Source: Owenia fusiformis
Taxonomy: Eukaryota; Annelida; Polychaeta; Sabellida; Oweniidae
DNA length: 64,000 nt
Assembly (NCBI GenBank): GCA_903813345.2
Contig: CAIIXF020000006.1
Coordinates: 30,546,024 to 30,610,023 of the forward strand
Direction: 5' to 3'
Below, one piece after another: positions 23,278-36,300 of the stretch (positions are counted from its first letter, which is position 1; each line of letters begins with the position of its first letter). The notes beneath the pieces were generated by a model. That model had not been told where the DNA came from. It saw nothing but the letters and a program-made list of their open reading frames with translations, and made no database searches. The position numbers and the translations under genes were made by a program.

Positions 23278-23782
23278 AAAGGACCTTTCTCAGTTTGGAG
23301 AATGAAGTTCATCGGCTTATTTCAACATTATCAATGTCGCCAACAATTTTGATTTTCTTACATAGTGTAGATTGAAATGTGATCTTTTGAATATTTAAGA
23401 TTTAATTATGGCAGTATTTTTATTTCTTTCAACCCCCCACTGTCGTTATTAAAGACAGGGGGCTATTGAAATTGACTCTAATCAAAATGAAATCTTATAT
23501 AGTAGAGATACATGTTATGCGTGATTGTACTTGAAAATGTCTGGTGACGAAAAGCTCAATTTTCCAAAATGACATGGTCAATGGGACTTAAACATGTGAA
23601 ATATTTGGGGGTTTGCTAATATTTGTTTGATGATAGAATAAAAATATTACCATAATTAAATCTTTAATATTCAAAAGATCACATTTCAATCTACACTATG
23701 TAAAAAATCAAAATTGTCGGCGACATTGATTATGTCAAAATAAGCCGATGGACTTCATTCTCCAAACTGAGAATGGTCCTTT
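23278..23782. mobile_element. Foldback element with about 150-bp inverted arms
   Basis: Left arm (about 23278-23430) starts AAAGGACCTTTCTCAGTTTG and includes TAGTGTAGATTGAAATGTGA. The right arm (about 23630-23782) is its reverse complement with scattered mismatches. The 200-bp centre contains a CCCCCCACTGTCG tract and no coding frame. No clear target-site duplication was found. Confidence 0.8.
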
Positions 23783-24375
23783 TATTTTTAGGGGGATTTG
23801 AGTCCAAACAAAACAAAAATAAATATGTTTTTAATGGATTTTGATTTATAGACATGGCCCCCAAGTTGTTTTGAACCTTCCTTATTGATAATTTACTTTG
23901 TTACTTTACTTTTTCCCTCATATTGACCCCATGTGATGTGTAAAATTAGTTTTCCTCAAATCTGCTTCAGTTTTACTTGATGTACTAAATATTATGATAG
24001 CATGTGATTCTTATCATATGCTTCAAGTCCTAAAATGTTTCCTTCAATTTCCTACATTTTCTGCAGAGATGAACCCATAATGTAAAATTCTATGCCACTT
24101 TCACTGCTTCCTCTTTACTCTTGTTTTTCTTAGTATTCTGTAAATAACAAAGGAGGAATAGCTCCCAGCATTCTTTTGCGATCATCACATGATCTGGAGA
24201 TGAACATTACAGTAATAATATTATTACCAAATTGGTCCTTTTTCAGTCAAAACAAGATTGGGAAAGAATGCAGGGAGTCCTTTGATATATAATTGACATT
24301 TTGTTGTTTTGAGAGGCTAGTAATGTTCTTCTTGTTCTACTCTCCAGTAAGCAACCTCCCATTCTCTTAACTTTA

Positions 24376-24782
24376 CTGATAAACCTTCTATATTTCTAGG
24401 GCCAATTGATAAACCTTCTATATTTCTAGGGCCAATTCAAGGAGGATTGGCTCCCAGAGTGCACCACCGATATTCTGTCCCATATATGGGTATGTCGTAA
24501 TACAAAATTCGAATTCAAACAGCCGCCATTTTGTTCACTTCAACATTTAAATCGTGAATTTTGGTCTTATTTCCAAACGAAAAATTCCAAAACTCACAAG
24601 AAATGATCGAGATATTGGTTCGAATCTTTTGAACTGTTTATTTTGAATTTATAGTCGGTTTTAATTTCAGAAAATAACGACATTTCGACGTTTTCATTGT
24701 TGGAAAATATCGAGTTTCGATCCTGGGAGCCAATCCTCCTTGGGGCCAATTGATAAACCTTCTATATTGCTAGGGCCAATTA
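24376..24782. repeat. 30-bp tandem repeat interrupted by a short TIR element
   Basis: The phrase GATAAACCTTCTATATTTCT plus AGGGCCAATT occurs twice before, and once after, an element at 24438-24742. That element has ends CAAGGAGGATTGGCTCCCAG and its reverse complement. GGGCCAATT directly abuts both ends and may be a target-site duplication, but it is also part of the tandem unit. A diverged end (AAGGAGGAATAGCTCCCAG) is near 24150. Confidence 0.6.
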
Positions 24783-25031
24783 GAACCTGTCTCAGACATT
24801 TCTAAACTGTACATAAAAACACATGCCCCACATGTGTTGCAGTGAACATATAAACAATGCTCTGTTGACCTTCCTGATTGGTCGAATACCAAACTGTCAC
24901 ATGTTAAATGTTGTCAGAGGATTGTTTCTAGCTGATCAGCAGAGTGTGCTATATTCTTAGGCCAGTGATAGTGTTATCACCAATCAATGCTTTCAGTTTC
25001 TTTCCTCATATTTTCGATTGATTTACTTTCT

Positions 25032-25240
25032 CCAATAAGGTCTGCAGAGGGTATATATAGCTGGTTTGTATTATGCTCTGGCTCAGAATGCATTGAAAGC
25101 AAGAGGCTGATCTTCACAGGAATGTAGTAGCTTATAACACTACTGGGTGTGGATATACATGAAATATAGTTTTTGTTATTCAGACCAAGATGTAGATATT
25201 GGTTGCATGGTGTTTTGAGAAATCACTTGTTAATTGGGTA
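25032..25240 (+). promoter_or_regulatory. Candidate core promoter and leader exon (possible TMEM117 5' end)
   Basis: A CCAAT motif (25032-25036) lies 16 bp upstream of TATATATAG (25052-25060). About 180 bp further on is a donor-like GG|GTATGTAAAT near 25238. The spacing fits a TATA promoter with a non-coding first exon. The first visible exon of TMEM117 begins at an acceptor at about 30319, so an upstream non-coding exon must exist. Linking the two is inference over 5 kb, and the match could be chance in AT-rich DNA. Confidence 0.25.
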
Positions 25241-26006
25241 TGTAAATATTTATATTAACTGTCTTTTATTTTTGTGAATAAAGAATTTGAGGTAATTATC
25301 TGTTGCTAGTATGTCAGTATGTTCTAAAAAAGTTTCCTTCATTATTAAGTATATTTTACATTGATTTGTCATTTATCAGAATTTGTCATTTGATAGAACA
25401 ATGCCATCGATCACTTTAGTTTTCATATACACATACTAATGTCACTAGTTATATACCAACTTTTTATGTTTATGTTATTTTCTAAATGTGTATAGTCTAT
25501 TTAGAGGTATAAAAGTATAATATATATCAAATTAAAGCTATATACCAAATACAAAAATGTATGTAATTTAGAGTCAGTGGTAACATACAGCACGACATAA
25601 TGTAAAATATAAGTGTGATATATCAGTGATACAGTAACAATCTGATAATTTGAATGAATGGAATTTAACTTTTCTGAATGTAAAATAACGTAAGAATATT
25701 TAGAGGCATTAGTTACTGAATACCATCCCATATTGCCACATACATAGACATACTAGAATTCATCATCTGGAAACATAAAATAAATACTGTAGTAATATAA
25801 CATTAATATAATGGCATAACAATAATATAACATTCACTGAGAAAGCACAATGGAGAAACTTGACATAATGATAATGATAAAGCATTGCTAACCATGTGGA
25901 TTAATAACAATAGTCTTGCATTAAGACTATGTTCATATCCTCCAATTCTCTCTCTATGAAATGATATATATGCAAGACTATCAATTTAGTTATATCTTAT
26001 TTCATA

Positions 26007-26356
26007 TACAGGGAAACCTGTCAAGTGATACACCTTTGGACCACAAAAAAAGTGTTCCACTTTGTAGGTGTTCCACTTATAGAGGTTTATTAACATGGAG
26101 TAGACAGGCCATGGGACTTTAAAAACAGTGTTCCACTTGTGAGGTGTTCCACTTACAGAGGTGTTCCACTTAACTGGTTCTACTGTAAACAAGTGAAACA
26201 CCTCCAGAAGTGGAACACCTCTGTTAGTTGAACACTTTTCAGAGTCCAATCACCAACTGACTTAATGTTAACTGAACCTCTATAAGTTACACCTCCCAAG
26301 TGGAACACTTTTTAGATCGGTATCAAATGTGTTCCACTTCGACAAGTTTTACTGTA
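26007..26356. mobile_element. Two abutting MITEs, GTGGAACAC family (copies 2 and 3)
   Basis: The first copy runs 26007-26188 (TACAGGGAAACCTGTCAAGT to GTTCTACTGTA). The second starts at about 26181 (TACTGTAAACAAGTG) and ends at 26356 (CAAGTTTTACTGTA). Both are filled with GTGTTCCACTT and AAGTGGAACAC phrases in both orientations. They share or nearly share a terminus, as if one inserted at the end of the other. Confidence 0.65.
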
Positions 26357-26862
26357 TGTAAAAATGTATAAAGGTATCACTTGCAATATTACAAATGAAT
26401 TTCCAATAAGCAGGTGTTTTGAATGTTGACTGATATCATGATACTTTATAGATGCCTATTACATGTATATTAAAAGGTTTGCTCTCTGATGTAAAGTATG
26501 TCCTTGAAATAAGAGATTCCGATTCTTTTTTACATATGGTATTATTCCTGATGCATGATTTTTTCCTCAAAAACTGTTGCAATTTTTTATGTTTTGGCCC
26601 TTTATCAGCTCGATTGCTTGTGCTAATATGGTATTATTCCTGATGCATGATATTCTCCCTTATATGTTATTATACCTCAAGCAGAATTCCACCTTTCCTA
26701 CACACCACTTCCACACTCAAAGGTGAAGAAGATGGGGGGAGGGGTGACTATATAGAGACTCTTTGCAAGAATAACTTTTTGAAAGAAATCCCATGCTGTC
26801 TAAAGTGTATTCCCATGTCATGGACAAACACTTACAGAAAATGTTAGACAATGGTTCAATAA

Positions 26863-28160
26863 TTATCCCACCGAACGAAGTTCGAGGGGGATATAGAAAA
26901 GCCGTCCATCCGTTCGTCCGTCCGTCCGTCCGTTCGTCCGTCCGTCCGTTCGTGTCCGGGCAATATCTCAAATACCGATTGACGGATTTCATTCAAATTT
27001 TATAGGCTCATGCCTTATGGGTGTAGGACCTCTGCTCGAGAAGGAATTTTCAATATGGCTGCTTAATTTAAAATGGCGGCCATTTTTCGGAAAAAATATA
27101 ATCTTTAATAACTCAAATACTAGTGAATGGATTTGGTTCAAATTTTATATGCTGTTGCCTTGGTACAAAGGAGCCTTGCTCAAGAAGACATTTTCAAGAT
27201 GGCCACCAAATCTCAAAATGGCAGCCATTTTTCATAAAAAAACGTTATCTTTGATAACTCAAAGACCATTGAATGGATTTGGTTCAAATTTTAGATGCTG
27301 ATGCCTAGGGACATAGGAGCTCTACTCGAGAAAGGATTTTCAAGATGGTAGCTAAATTATTAAAATGGCGGCCATTTTTCGTAAAAAAACGTTATCTTTG
27401 ATAACTCAAATACCATTGAATGGATTTGGTTTAAATTTTAGATGCTGATGCCTAGGGACATAGGAGCTCTGCTCAAGAAAGGATTTTCAAGATGGCAGCT
27501 AAATTTCAAAATGACGGCCATTTCTTAAAAAAAACATTATCTTTGATAACTCAATTACCATTGAATAGATTTGGTTCAAATTTTACATGATGATGCTTAG
27601 GGACATAGGAGCTCTGCTCGAGAAAGGATTTTCAAGGTGGTAGCTAAATTTCAAAATGGCCGCCATTTTTCATGAAAGAACGTAACCTTTGATTACTCAA
27701 ATACCAGTTGACGGATTTGGTTCAGATTCTATATGCTGATGCCTAGAGACAAAGAAGTTCTACTCAAAAATAAATTTTCAAGATGGCCACTGAATTTCAA
27801 AATGGCCACCATTTTTCGTAAAAAACGTAATTAATGATAACTCAAATACTAGTGGATGGATTTGGTTCCAATTTTATATGCTGATGTTTAGGGAAAAAGG
27901 AGATCTGCTTCAGAAGAAATTTCAAAGGCGATAGCTGAATTTAAAAAAGTAATCTTTGATAACCATTGGACGGACATTCTCTGCTTAAGAAGAAATCTAA
28001 AGATGACAGCTGAATTTCAAAATGGCAACCATGTTTCATAAAGACATAATCTTTGATAATTCAAATACCAGTGGATGAATTTGGCTCAATTTTTTTTATC
28101 AAAACATGTTTTGTTCGGTGGGATTTGCTACTCCGTGGAGTTGCTGTTTTTCTAGTCTTG
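26863..28160 (+). mobile_element. Minisatellite-bearing element, second subfamily
   Basis: Starts TTATCCCACCGAACGAAG, then GGGGGATATAG and a (GTCC)n run (26905-26955). It continues with about seven tandem units of 130-160 bp: TAACTCAAATACCATTGAAT, GGATTTGGTTCAAATTTTA, GATGCTGATGCCTAGGGACA, and AAAATGGCGGCCATTTTTC. It ends TTGTTCGGTGGGATTTGCTA. The layout parallels 12486-14021, but the unit sequence differs and the terminal pair is CCCACCGAAC/GTTCGGTGGG. Confidence 0.8.
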
Positions 28161-30318
28161 TTACATGTAGAGAATTATAGAGATCTGCTTGAGGAAGAAT
28201 GTTTTAACCTAAGTTATAGCGTTTTCCATTGTCAGTAGCTTCTATTAGCTAAGCTTCAATGTCAGGACACCCTTTTGGAAAGGGCTGGGAAAATGTTTTG
28301 CTTAAAACAAGATCTCTTCCCGGTATATCAAAAATAAAGACCTATTCTTTCAAAAAGGCCAAATTGCATTTTATCTCAAAAACTAACCAATTTTGATTGA
28401 AAATAAGGCCCAGAAGCCCTCTTTTAGGCCCAAAATGGAATGCTCCACTCTCCAATGCTGAATGACTCTCTGATGCTTAGGGTGAGGGACTTCATAGTGC
28501 ATCTTTATTTTAATTTTATTTATTTTAGATGCAGTTAGTCTAAGTGTCAATGTTCTCATATGTAATATTTATAATAAATACCAGAACTCTACCTTCATGG
28601 AAGCATTCAGATTTATACAGGTGTTGCACAAAAATAGAATCTGATGGGTAAATGGCTATATAATAGGAATGTGAACATTTGGATGAAAACTCATCTTGTA
28701 AAGATTAATCATTTTGAATAAATAAGACTTTTTGGTATGTAATATATACTATACAGTTTCTTTAACTATTTCCTGATATCTGAACTCCCACTTACAATAC
28801 ACCATTTGCTATAATTTTTGTTTCATTGATGTTATGTCTTGAGACAAATTGATCAATGTTTTTCTGCCTTGAAAGATGTTTAACCATCAGGCATGTGATC
28901 ATAAGACATCACTCGGGAGACATCATTTACAATTCTTAGATATTATAGGACAACTCTATATTCTGCTAAATATGGATTATAAATACAGCCTGGAGCACAG
29001 GCTTCATTATACATACAAAATATACTGTAAGTTATTTTTATCTCATCTTACACTGGCAGAGATTATCCTAACCTCTGATTTGAATCAGGAACATTGATTT
29101 TGTATATAAAGCTGAAATTAAAAATTATGGCTTCTTCCTGATCTCAAAGCTTCATGAGGAAAATATCTGGGAGCCATTGATACATTAATGACAGAGCAAA
29201 AAGGAAAAAATGATTTAAACACTAGTAATATAAATTATATCAAATTAAAAGATTTACAAAGAGATATATCCTATACTATATATTTTATATGAAAAAGATA
29301 TCATTTTTTACAAACACAAGTGATATAATGTAAAATATTCATATAAACTATATCATGATTTATTTCTTATTTAGTACTAAGTAAGGAAATCCATATTTTT
29401 AGGAAATTAGATGAATAATTTACTTCAGCCATTATATTAATCATAAACGGTTGATATGTTCTGCCTCAAATGAAAACTCCTCCCGTTTTGAAGGTTAAAA
29501 TATGAAAGAAAAGTATGGAATCAAGTCAAAGAAAAGATTAATCGCTTTTAACAATTATTACTCTAGATTATACAGAAAAATATTGTGAGATATTTATATG
29601 TCTATAGTACATTTTTCAAATAGATAGAATAACCAATTAGGGACAACACATATTTTTTACTGATGTTTTAAATAAGCTGGGACATATATGCAGCGAGGAT
29701 GAATATACTGTTTACTTCCTATTTTCTTCCTTATTTCAGGGAAAATGCATGTCAGAGTAATTATTCAGTGTTTAGTTCATTTTTGTTTCTATGGAAAGAT
29801 ATGGCTGGTTTTATTTCTCTCATATCTTCAACTTCTGTAAATGATTGGAGGCATTAATGTTTAAAGTTTAAGTTTAACAATATGCTATGTTTTATGAAAA
29901 GAAGAAAATACCATATATATAACTATGGTTATTAAATATGGTATAACTTGCAATTTTTTTTATTCTCTAAAAGTATTTTGTACCCATTGTATTTTGAAAT
30001 GCATGTATGGTTTTAATAATTATTTACCATTACTTAAAATTTTGAACCATTGTGATGAGAATGACTTGCCAAGAAAAATAATTTTTAATGATGGATTTAA
30101 GATGGTCACATTATACTGCACTTATAAATGTTGATTTAAGTACTAAGGCTCTGGCAAAAGTTACAAAGTTAAGCCTCACTTAATTATAGGGTTTTATTGA
30201 TTTTACATTGCCTCAAAACATCTGTGTTCAATAGCAACTTCAATTCATGATCTTTTTCTACATTTATTTTTTTAGATAGATGTACATTTTCAATTATTTT
30301 GACTTCTGTATTTACAGG
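28161..30318. other. AT-rich region upstream of the first visible TMEM117 exon
   Basis: No coding region, RNA gene or clear repeat was recognised. If TMEM117 has an upstream non-coding exon, this is intron. It ends in the acceptor TATTTACAG at about 30318. Confidence 0.5.
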
Positions 30319-30329
30319 CAGTGGAACCA

Positions 30330-33300
30330 ATGGACCCTGCTACAGTTGAAGAGGAAAAAACATCACTACTGGACCAAAAATCTGAGGACAATAAACATCA
30401 TGGGACCATAGATATGGCCCAGAATGGGGGACCCATAATGGGAAATTCTCCCAGCTTTGACATTAACAAATATGTTAAAGATGATATTAAATATATTGAT
30501 GATGACACTGCTGATAAAGAATCAAAAAATGAACATGAAAAAATTGCTGAACTTAATGAGAATGGAGCTGCAATAGATAAAACGGATGAAAATAAAAATG
30601 TGCCTAACTCAAATACTAAGTCTAAAGATACTGTAGATGCAGTAGTGTCTTTAGATGATGCTGGCTTTAAGACAAATAAACGTCAACCGAGTGACGGAGA
30701 ATCGGGAACAGGAAGTGGGATTGATGTTACTGACTGGGACAAACTCAGCCAATATTCTTTATTCATGGCCAAAAGAGATTTTAGATATTATTTTCAACAT
30801 CCATACAGCCGTATTTTTGTAGCGTACCTTGTGACTTTTTGTAACTTTTTGATCTATGCTGAGGATCCAGTCGCTCACAGCGTGAAGGAGTGTTACATAC
30901 CAGTGGTGGGAAACGTTGCCAGTTTTGTCATCAGTAAATATCCGCCCAACGCTTGGAGTGTCTTAAAGGTCTTCTTGTGGCTCGCAGCAATAATATGCGG
31001 AATATTTTTTGGAAAGTTTGTCGTCCACAAAATTCTTTTTAGTAAGAATTGTACTGTATATTCTTCTACTCCAAATTCATGAATAGATATTGAATTCACC
31101 ACAAATCAGTCTTTTTGTAAAGTTACCCTTAGTTATACTTATAGGCACATGCAAGAGTGAAATTTAGTGAAATATGGTTTTAAATCTTGTATTGTTGGTT
31201 ATTCCAATAATCAAAGTTGGGTGAAAAATATGATGGTAATATTTCTCTTTATTTATGTTAGCCTAAACCATTTCATGCTGGAATCTTATCCACTGTGTTA
31301 TGACATTTGAGGCTATTTGACATTCAGAATATGATGTTTACCAATAACAGAAATTGAGCCATAAATATCTGAATCCATTGATATCATGTCATAATAGGCA
31401 ATCTGGATAAGCATTTCTTAGATTGATCTAGACCTACTTTATGACACTTGCAAAAACTAATATTCAGATTGAAAAATCATTTTTGCTTTGAGATGAGTTA
31501 GAGCAGATGAACCGCAATTCATGAAATGTCAAGGTCAAATGGAACCATGAGTAATGAATTGCAGTATTTATTTAGACATATTTATATGGGTCTATGTTAA
31601 TCAAAGGCTGACCAGTGGCAAATCCAATGACTACTTTAACATAATTATGGGGCTAAAGGTAAATCAAAGGTCAGAAAATGAAGCTCCAGAAATAGTTATC
31701 GAAAAGAAATATTTTTATGCACCAAAGTTAATCATAGTAAAACCTGAAAAGTGGAACACCTCCATTAGTAAAACACTTTTCAAAATTTCGCAACCTATTG
31801 ACTTTAATTGTAAAATGAACCTCTGTAAGTGGAACACCTCCCAAGTGGAACACTATGTAGTGGTACCAAAAGTGTTCCACTTACACAGGTTTTACTGTAT
31901 ATTTATTTGGGTCAAGGTCAATTTGGCAATGAAGCAAACTTAAAGATGCATAATTCACATTCTAATCAGAATTTATTGTTCTCTACTTTAATGTACAGTA
32001 TTACCGGATAATTGGAATTCTATCAGCAGTGTCTAATATAGAATAGCACCGTAATGCTAGTAATCTTCTGTATAATCAACTGAGGATATAGAAGTCACAA
32101 AACCATTAATTATGTTTCTATATATAATAGGTGCCTTTAGCAGTTTGGGGAATATGAATGTGACTCTGACCATGAGTTTTCTTTTTAACATTTATGAGAT
32201 GTTTTACCTGTTTTTGTCGCATACTTTGATGTACTATAGAAAAGAAATATACAACTGGAGTTTGCAAGTTTGCACAAAAAATAAATTTCTAGAAAATTAA
32301 AAAAAATTACCATTTTACTGCTTCAAATAGCAATACTGGAGTTTCTCGCGAAAAGACCCACTGAGCGTTTATTTTGCACAGGGTGTTTATTTGAAAGAAC
32401 TCAATATAAACACCCATGGGGCTTTATTAAGAGGGAAAAAGTTTTTTCAAGGGAAATTATTATTTATCACCAACTGGGTGTTCATGGAGAAGTCCTCGAA
32501 ATGAAAGAAAGCCCAAAGGCCATAATAAAGAGGGGAAAAACTTTCTCAGGCATCCCTCTTTCAAATAAACACCCATGGCAGGGGTTTCATTAGAATTTCT
32601 CACAACAGGCTAAATAAATGAAAACAACATGCAAAATTAATGGAAATCATAAATTTAACATGGAAAAATTGAAAAGTCCCTAAAAACAACAGGCAATTTT
32701 GTGGAAACAACTGGTGAAAATTGCCTGTTGCCTGCTACTAATAATGAAACCCCTGCATGGGCCTATTTGCGAGAAACTCTGGTATGTGTAATATGTAACA
32801 GCTCTTGTTGTGAAAATCATTCTTGAAGAATGAAGGAAGTCCAATAGTTTTACATGCATAACAGTTTTTGGCTCACACAGTGAGCCTATGGGATCGACCA
32901 GGCGTCCGTCCGTCCGTTGGTCCGTCCGTCCGTTGGTCCGTCCGTCCGTCCGTCCGTTGGTCCGTCCATCCGTCAACATTGGCCGCACAAATTAAAACTG
33001 CTATTCGGATTGAGTCATATCCACATTCATTTTATGTATATCCATAATGCCTATTTGACCTATCATCGCCATTTCCCAAGTTCGCCCGGTTTTCGAGAAA
33101 TTGCGGATTTTGACGTCAAACAGTCACATTTTCTGTAAATACTAGACACTTTGTTGAAGTAGAACTTTCGAATAACTTTTAGTAGTTGCTGTATATGTAA
33201 CTTATGTCCTCTGAAGATTTCAAAGCTCTTGGAATTACAGTTTTTGGTGTTTACTCTATAAAATTTGACAAAAAGTAGGACTTAGTCATTTTCAGGAAAC

Positions 33301-36300
33301 TTTCTCATGTATGAAGTCAATGGCAGGTTTTGTGATTGACAAGTTTCTCAAAGTTTGCATTATAATCAATCATTTCTTGCAATGAATTACATCATTACTA
33401 GATTTAAGCATTCTCTACATATTGCTCAATAAATGTCAGGATCAAATTTTTACCGTTTTTGAGATATTTGATGTCAAAAAACAGTAAAAATAAGTTATTT
33501 TTCAACTTGCTTCAATTTGACCAATTTTTTTTTGAAAATCATCTACAAGTTGCCAGGAGTTCAAATCTGACATTAGTTTTAGGATTTGACCTTTACTTGA
33601 CTTTCAGTGACCTTCGAAAGGTCAAAAAAGTTGATTTTTCAAATTGATTTTTGGATGTAAATTTTGGTCAGCTTAATCACAAAAGACCTTACTGAGCTCT
33701 GAATTAGTAAAATTTTCAAGGTCAAAGGTCATCAAACTAGGTCACACAATTGTGCTATCTAAGTTTCTCAAAGTTCGAGACTACAAATCCAAATCAATAT
33801 TTTTGTTTGAAAGTCAGGATATACATTCTTCTGAAGGTTCCAAACTGTGTGAGCACAGGACCGTGGGTCCTTCATTTACTATTTGCCTGGAATTGCTTAA
33901 AACTTTTCCTGGAAGTTTTCTTCAAAAGGGCCATATATTAAAGTATTCTGTGTTCTCATTTATATAATCATCAAACTGCGTAACAAATGATCTGAACGAG
34001 AAAATGTTTAAAAGCTGCCATTTTGGGCTATGAATCTCGATGAGTCGATACAATTTTTTATTGATATATCGTGATTATTGTGTTTTTCAGGAAAACTTTT
34101 CCGTCTTCGAATGTTCCAAGAAGATCAAGGATCATGGATGGTGATGTTTTTCACAACCATCATGTTTTTATACATATTTTCCTGGATTTACAACGCCTTT
34201 CTCCTGATTGGTGGAGAATCAACGACACAATACGCCATAAGTGACTTACTGGGACTGAAGAATTCTTGGTTTATGAAAGCAGCTGCCTGTGGAACTTGGT
34301 GTGGAGACTTCTTCACAGCATGGATGGTGAGTTGCCATTCTTGTTATATTCAAATCCTTTCTGCCTGTGGAACTTGGTGTGGAGACTTCTTCACAGCATA
34401 GATGGTGAGTTGCCATTCTTGTAATATTCAAATCCTCTCTGCCTGTGGAACTTGGTATGGAGACTTCTTCACAGCATGGATGGTGAGTTGCCATTCTTGT
34501 TATATTCAGATCCTTTCTGCCTGTGGAACTTGGTGTGGAGACTTTTTCACGGCATGGATGGTGAGTTGCCATTCTTGTTATATTCAGATCGTCTCTGCCT
34601 TTGGAACTTGGTGTGGAGACTTCTTCACGGCATGGATGGTGAGTTGCCATTCTTGTTATATTCAGATCCTCTCTGCCTGTGGAACTTGGTATGGAGATAT
34701 CTTCACAGCATGGATGGTGAGTTGCCATTCTTGTTATATTCAGATCCTCTCTGCCTGTGGAACTTGGTATGGAGATATCTTCACAGCATGGATGGTGAGT
34801 TGCCATTTTTGTTATATTCAGATCCTCTCTGCCTTTGGAACTTGGTAAGGAGATATCTTCACAGCATGGATGGTGAGTTGCCATTCTTGTTATATTCAGA
34901 TCCTCTCTGCCTGTGGAACTTGGTATGGAGATATCTTCACAGCATGGATGGTGAGTTGCCATTCTTGTTATATTCAGATCCTCTCTGCTTGTGGAACTTG
35001 GTATGGAGATATCTTCACAGCATGGATGGTGAGTTGCCATTCTTGTTATATTCAGATCCTCTCTGCCTGTGGAACTTGGTATGGAGACATCTTCACGGCA
35101 TGGATGGTGAATTTCCATTCTTCTTATATTCTTGTTGCCCCTTTAATGTACATATATAATATTTATAAAATACATTGCAATGATATCTCAGAGTGTAATT
35201 TGTGAAAAGGCTATTATGTCACCACCAGAAGTGTTGACATATTGTTATAGTCTCCAATTTTCGTGGATTGGTCGGCAGTTGGCCTTCGGCGGTCAGCATC
35301 TGTAACAAATGGCAGGTGGTGACATTTTGAATGTTAATGCCTTCTTATTTTTACTTATTAACTTTATCAAGAGATTGTGAACAATGTTCAGTATTCAGAG
35401 TTGAGCTTTGTTATCAGCAGTTGGCATCTGTAACATTCTGTTATACTTTTGAAATAATTTTTTCCGCTATTAGGAATCTGTAACATTATGTTACATTTTG
35501 ATAGTAGGAATCAATAACATTCTATTATCCTTTTGAAATAACTAATGCTATTAGGAACATTCTGTAACATTCTGTTATACTTTTGAAATAATTTACGCTT
35601 TTACGATAGATCACAATATTTAATAATGAAGCATAGACATACATATTAAGCAAGATGTTCTTGTACAATGTTACAGGTGACGGATATAATGCTGCAAGAA
35701 AAACTTTACCCCCAATTTGCCAGACCAGTTCGCAGGTGGTGGAACCGTCGCTACAATCGGATCATCATGTTTTGGGTGTTTGTCGTCAGCCTTACTGTAA
35801 TTGTGGTCGTCATCATCTCCACGGATATCATCCAATGGGATCGCATCAATCGTGACTTTGTCCCATCCAATGAGATTTCTAGATCCATATTAGCGTCATT
35901 CATTCTTCTCATGGATTTACTGATTGTGATGCAGGTATGGAGTCTTGATTTGCATAATCTAAGGGGTCTATATAGAATTAAGTGTAGGGATGTTTAGAGA
36001 TAATAGTCTGCACAGTGTGCACAGCCCAAAAAAAATCCTACAGAAAAATAATTGGGAAAATTATAATAAAATGGGCCTTTTTCAAGGCCTTGTTTTCTGA
36101 CAAAATGCCAAGATCTTCTCAAAAATGGGAATTTCTGGGTAAAGTTAGTCCAGTCTTCAAAAATAGGCTCATCATGCTATTTTACAAACCTACCCTTAGA
36201 TTGCATGGTCTTCTTTAGGATCAAGGCTTTTAGTCCATTATTTGGGAATTGAACTAGATAGTCTTGCTTCAAGCATTTATGACCCCCACCCCTACACACC

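Noticed and set aside
34246-35118. 290-codon minus-strand open frame and 148-235-codon plus-strand frames over the TMEM117 intron 2 repeat
   Set aside because: They arise because the 78-bp unit is divisible by three and happens to be open in several frames. They are the splice-donor minisatellite, not proteins.
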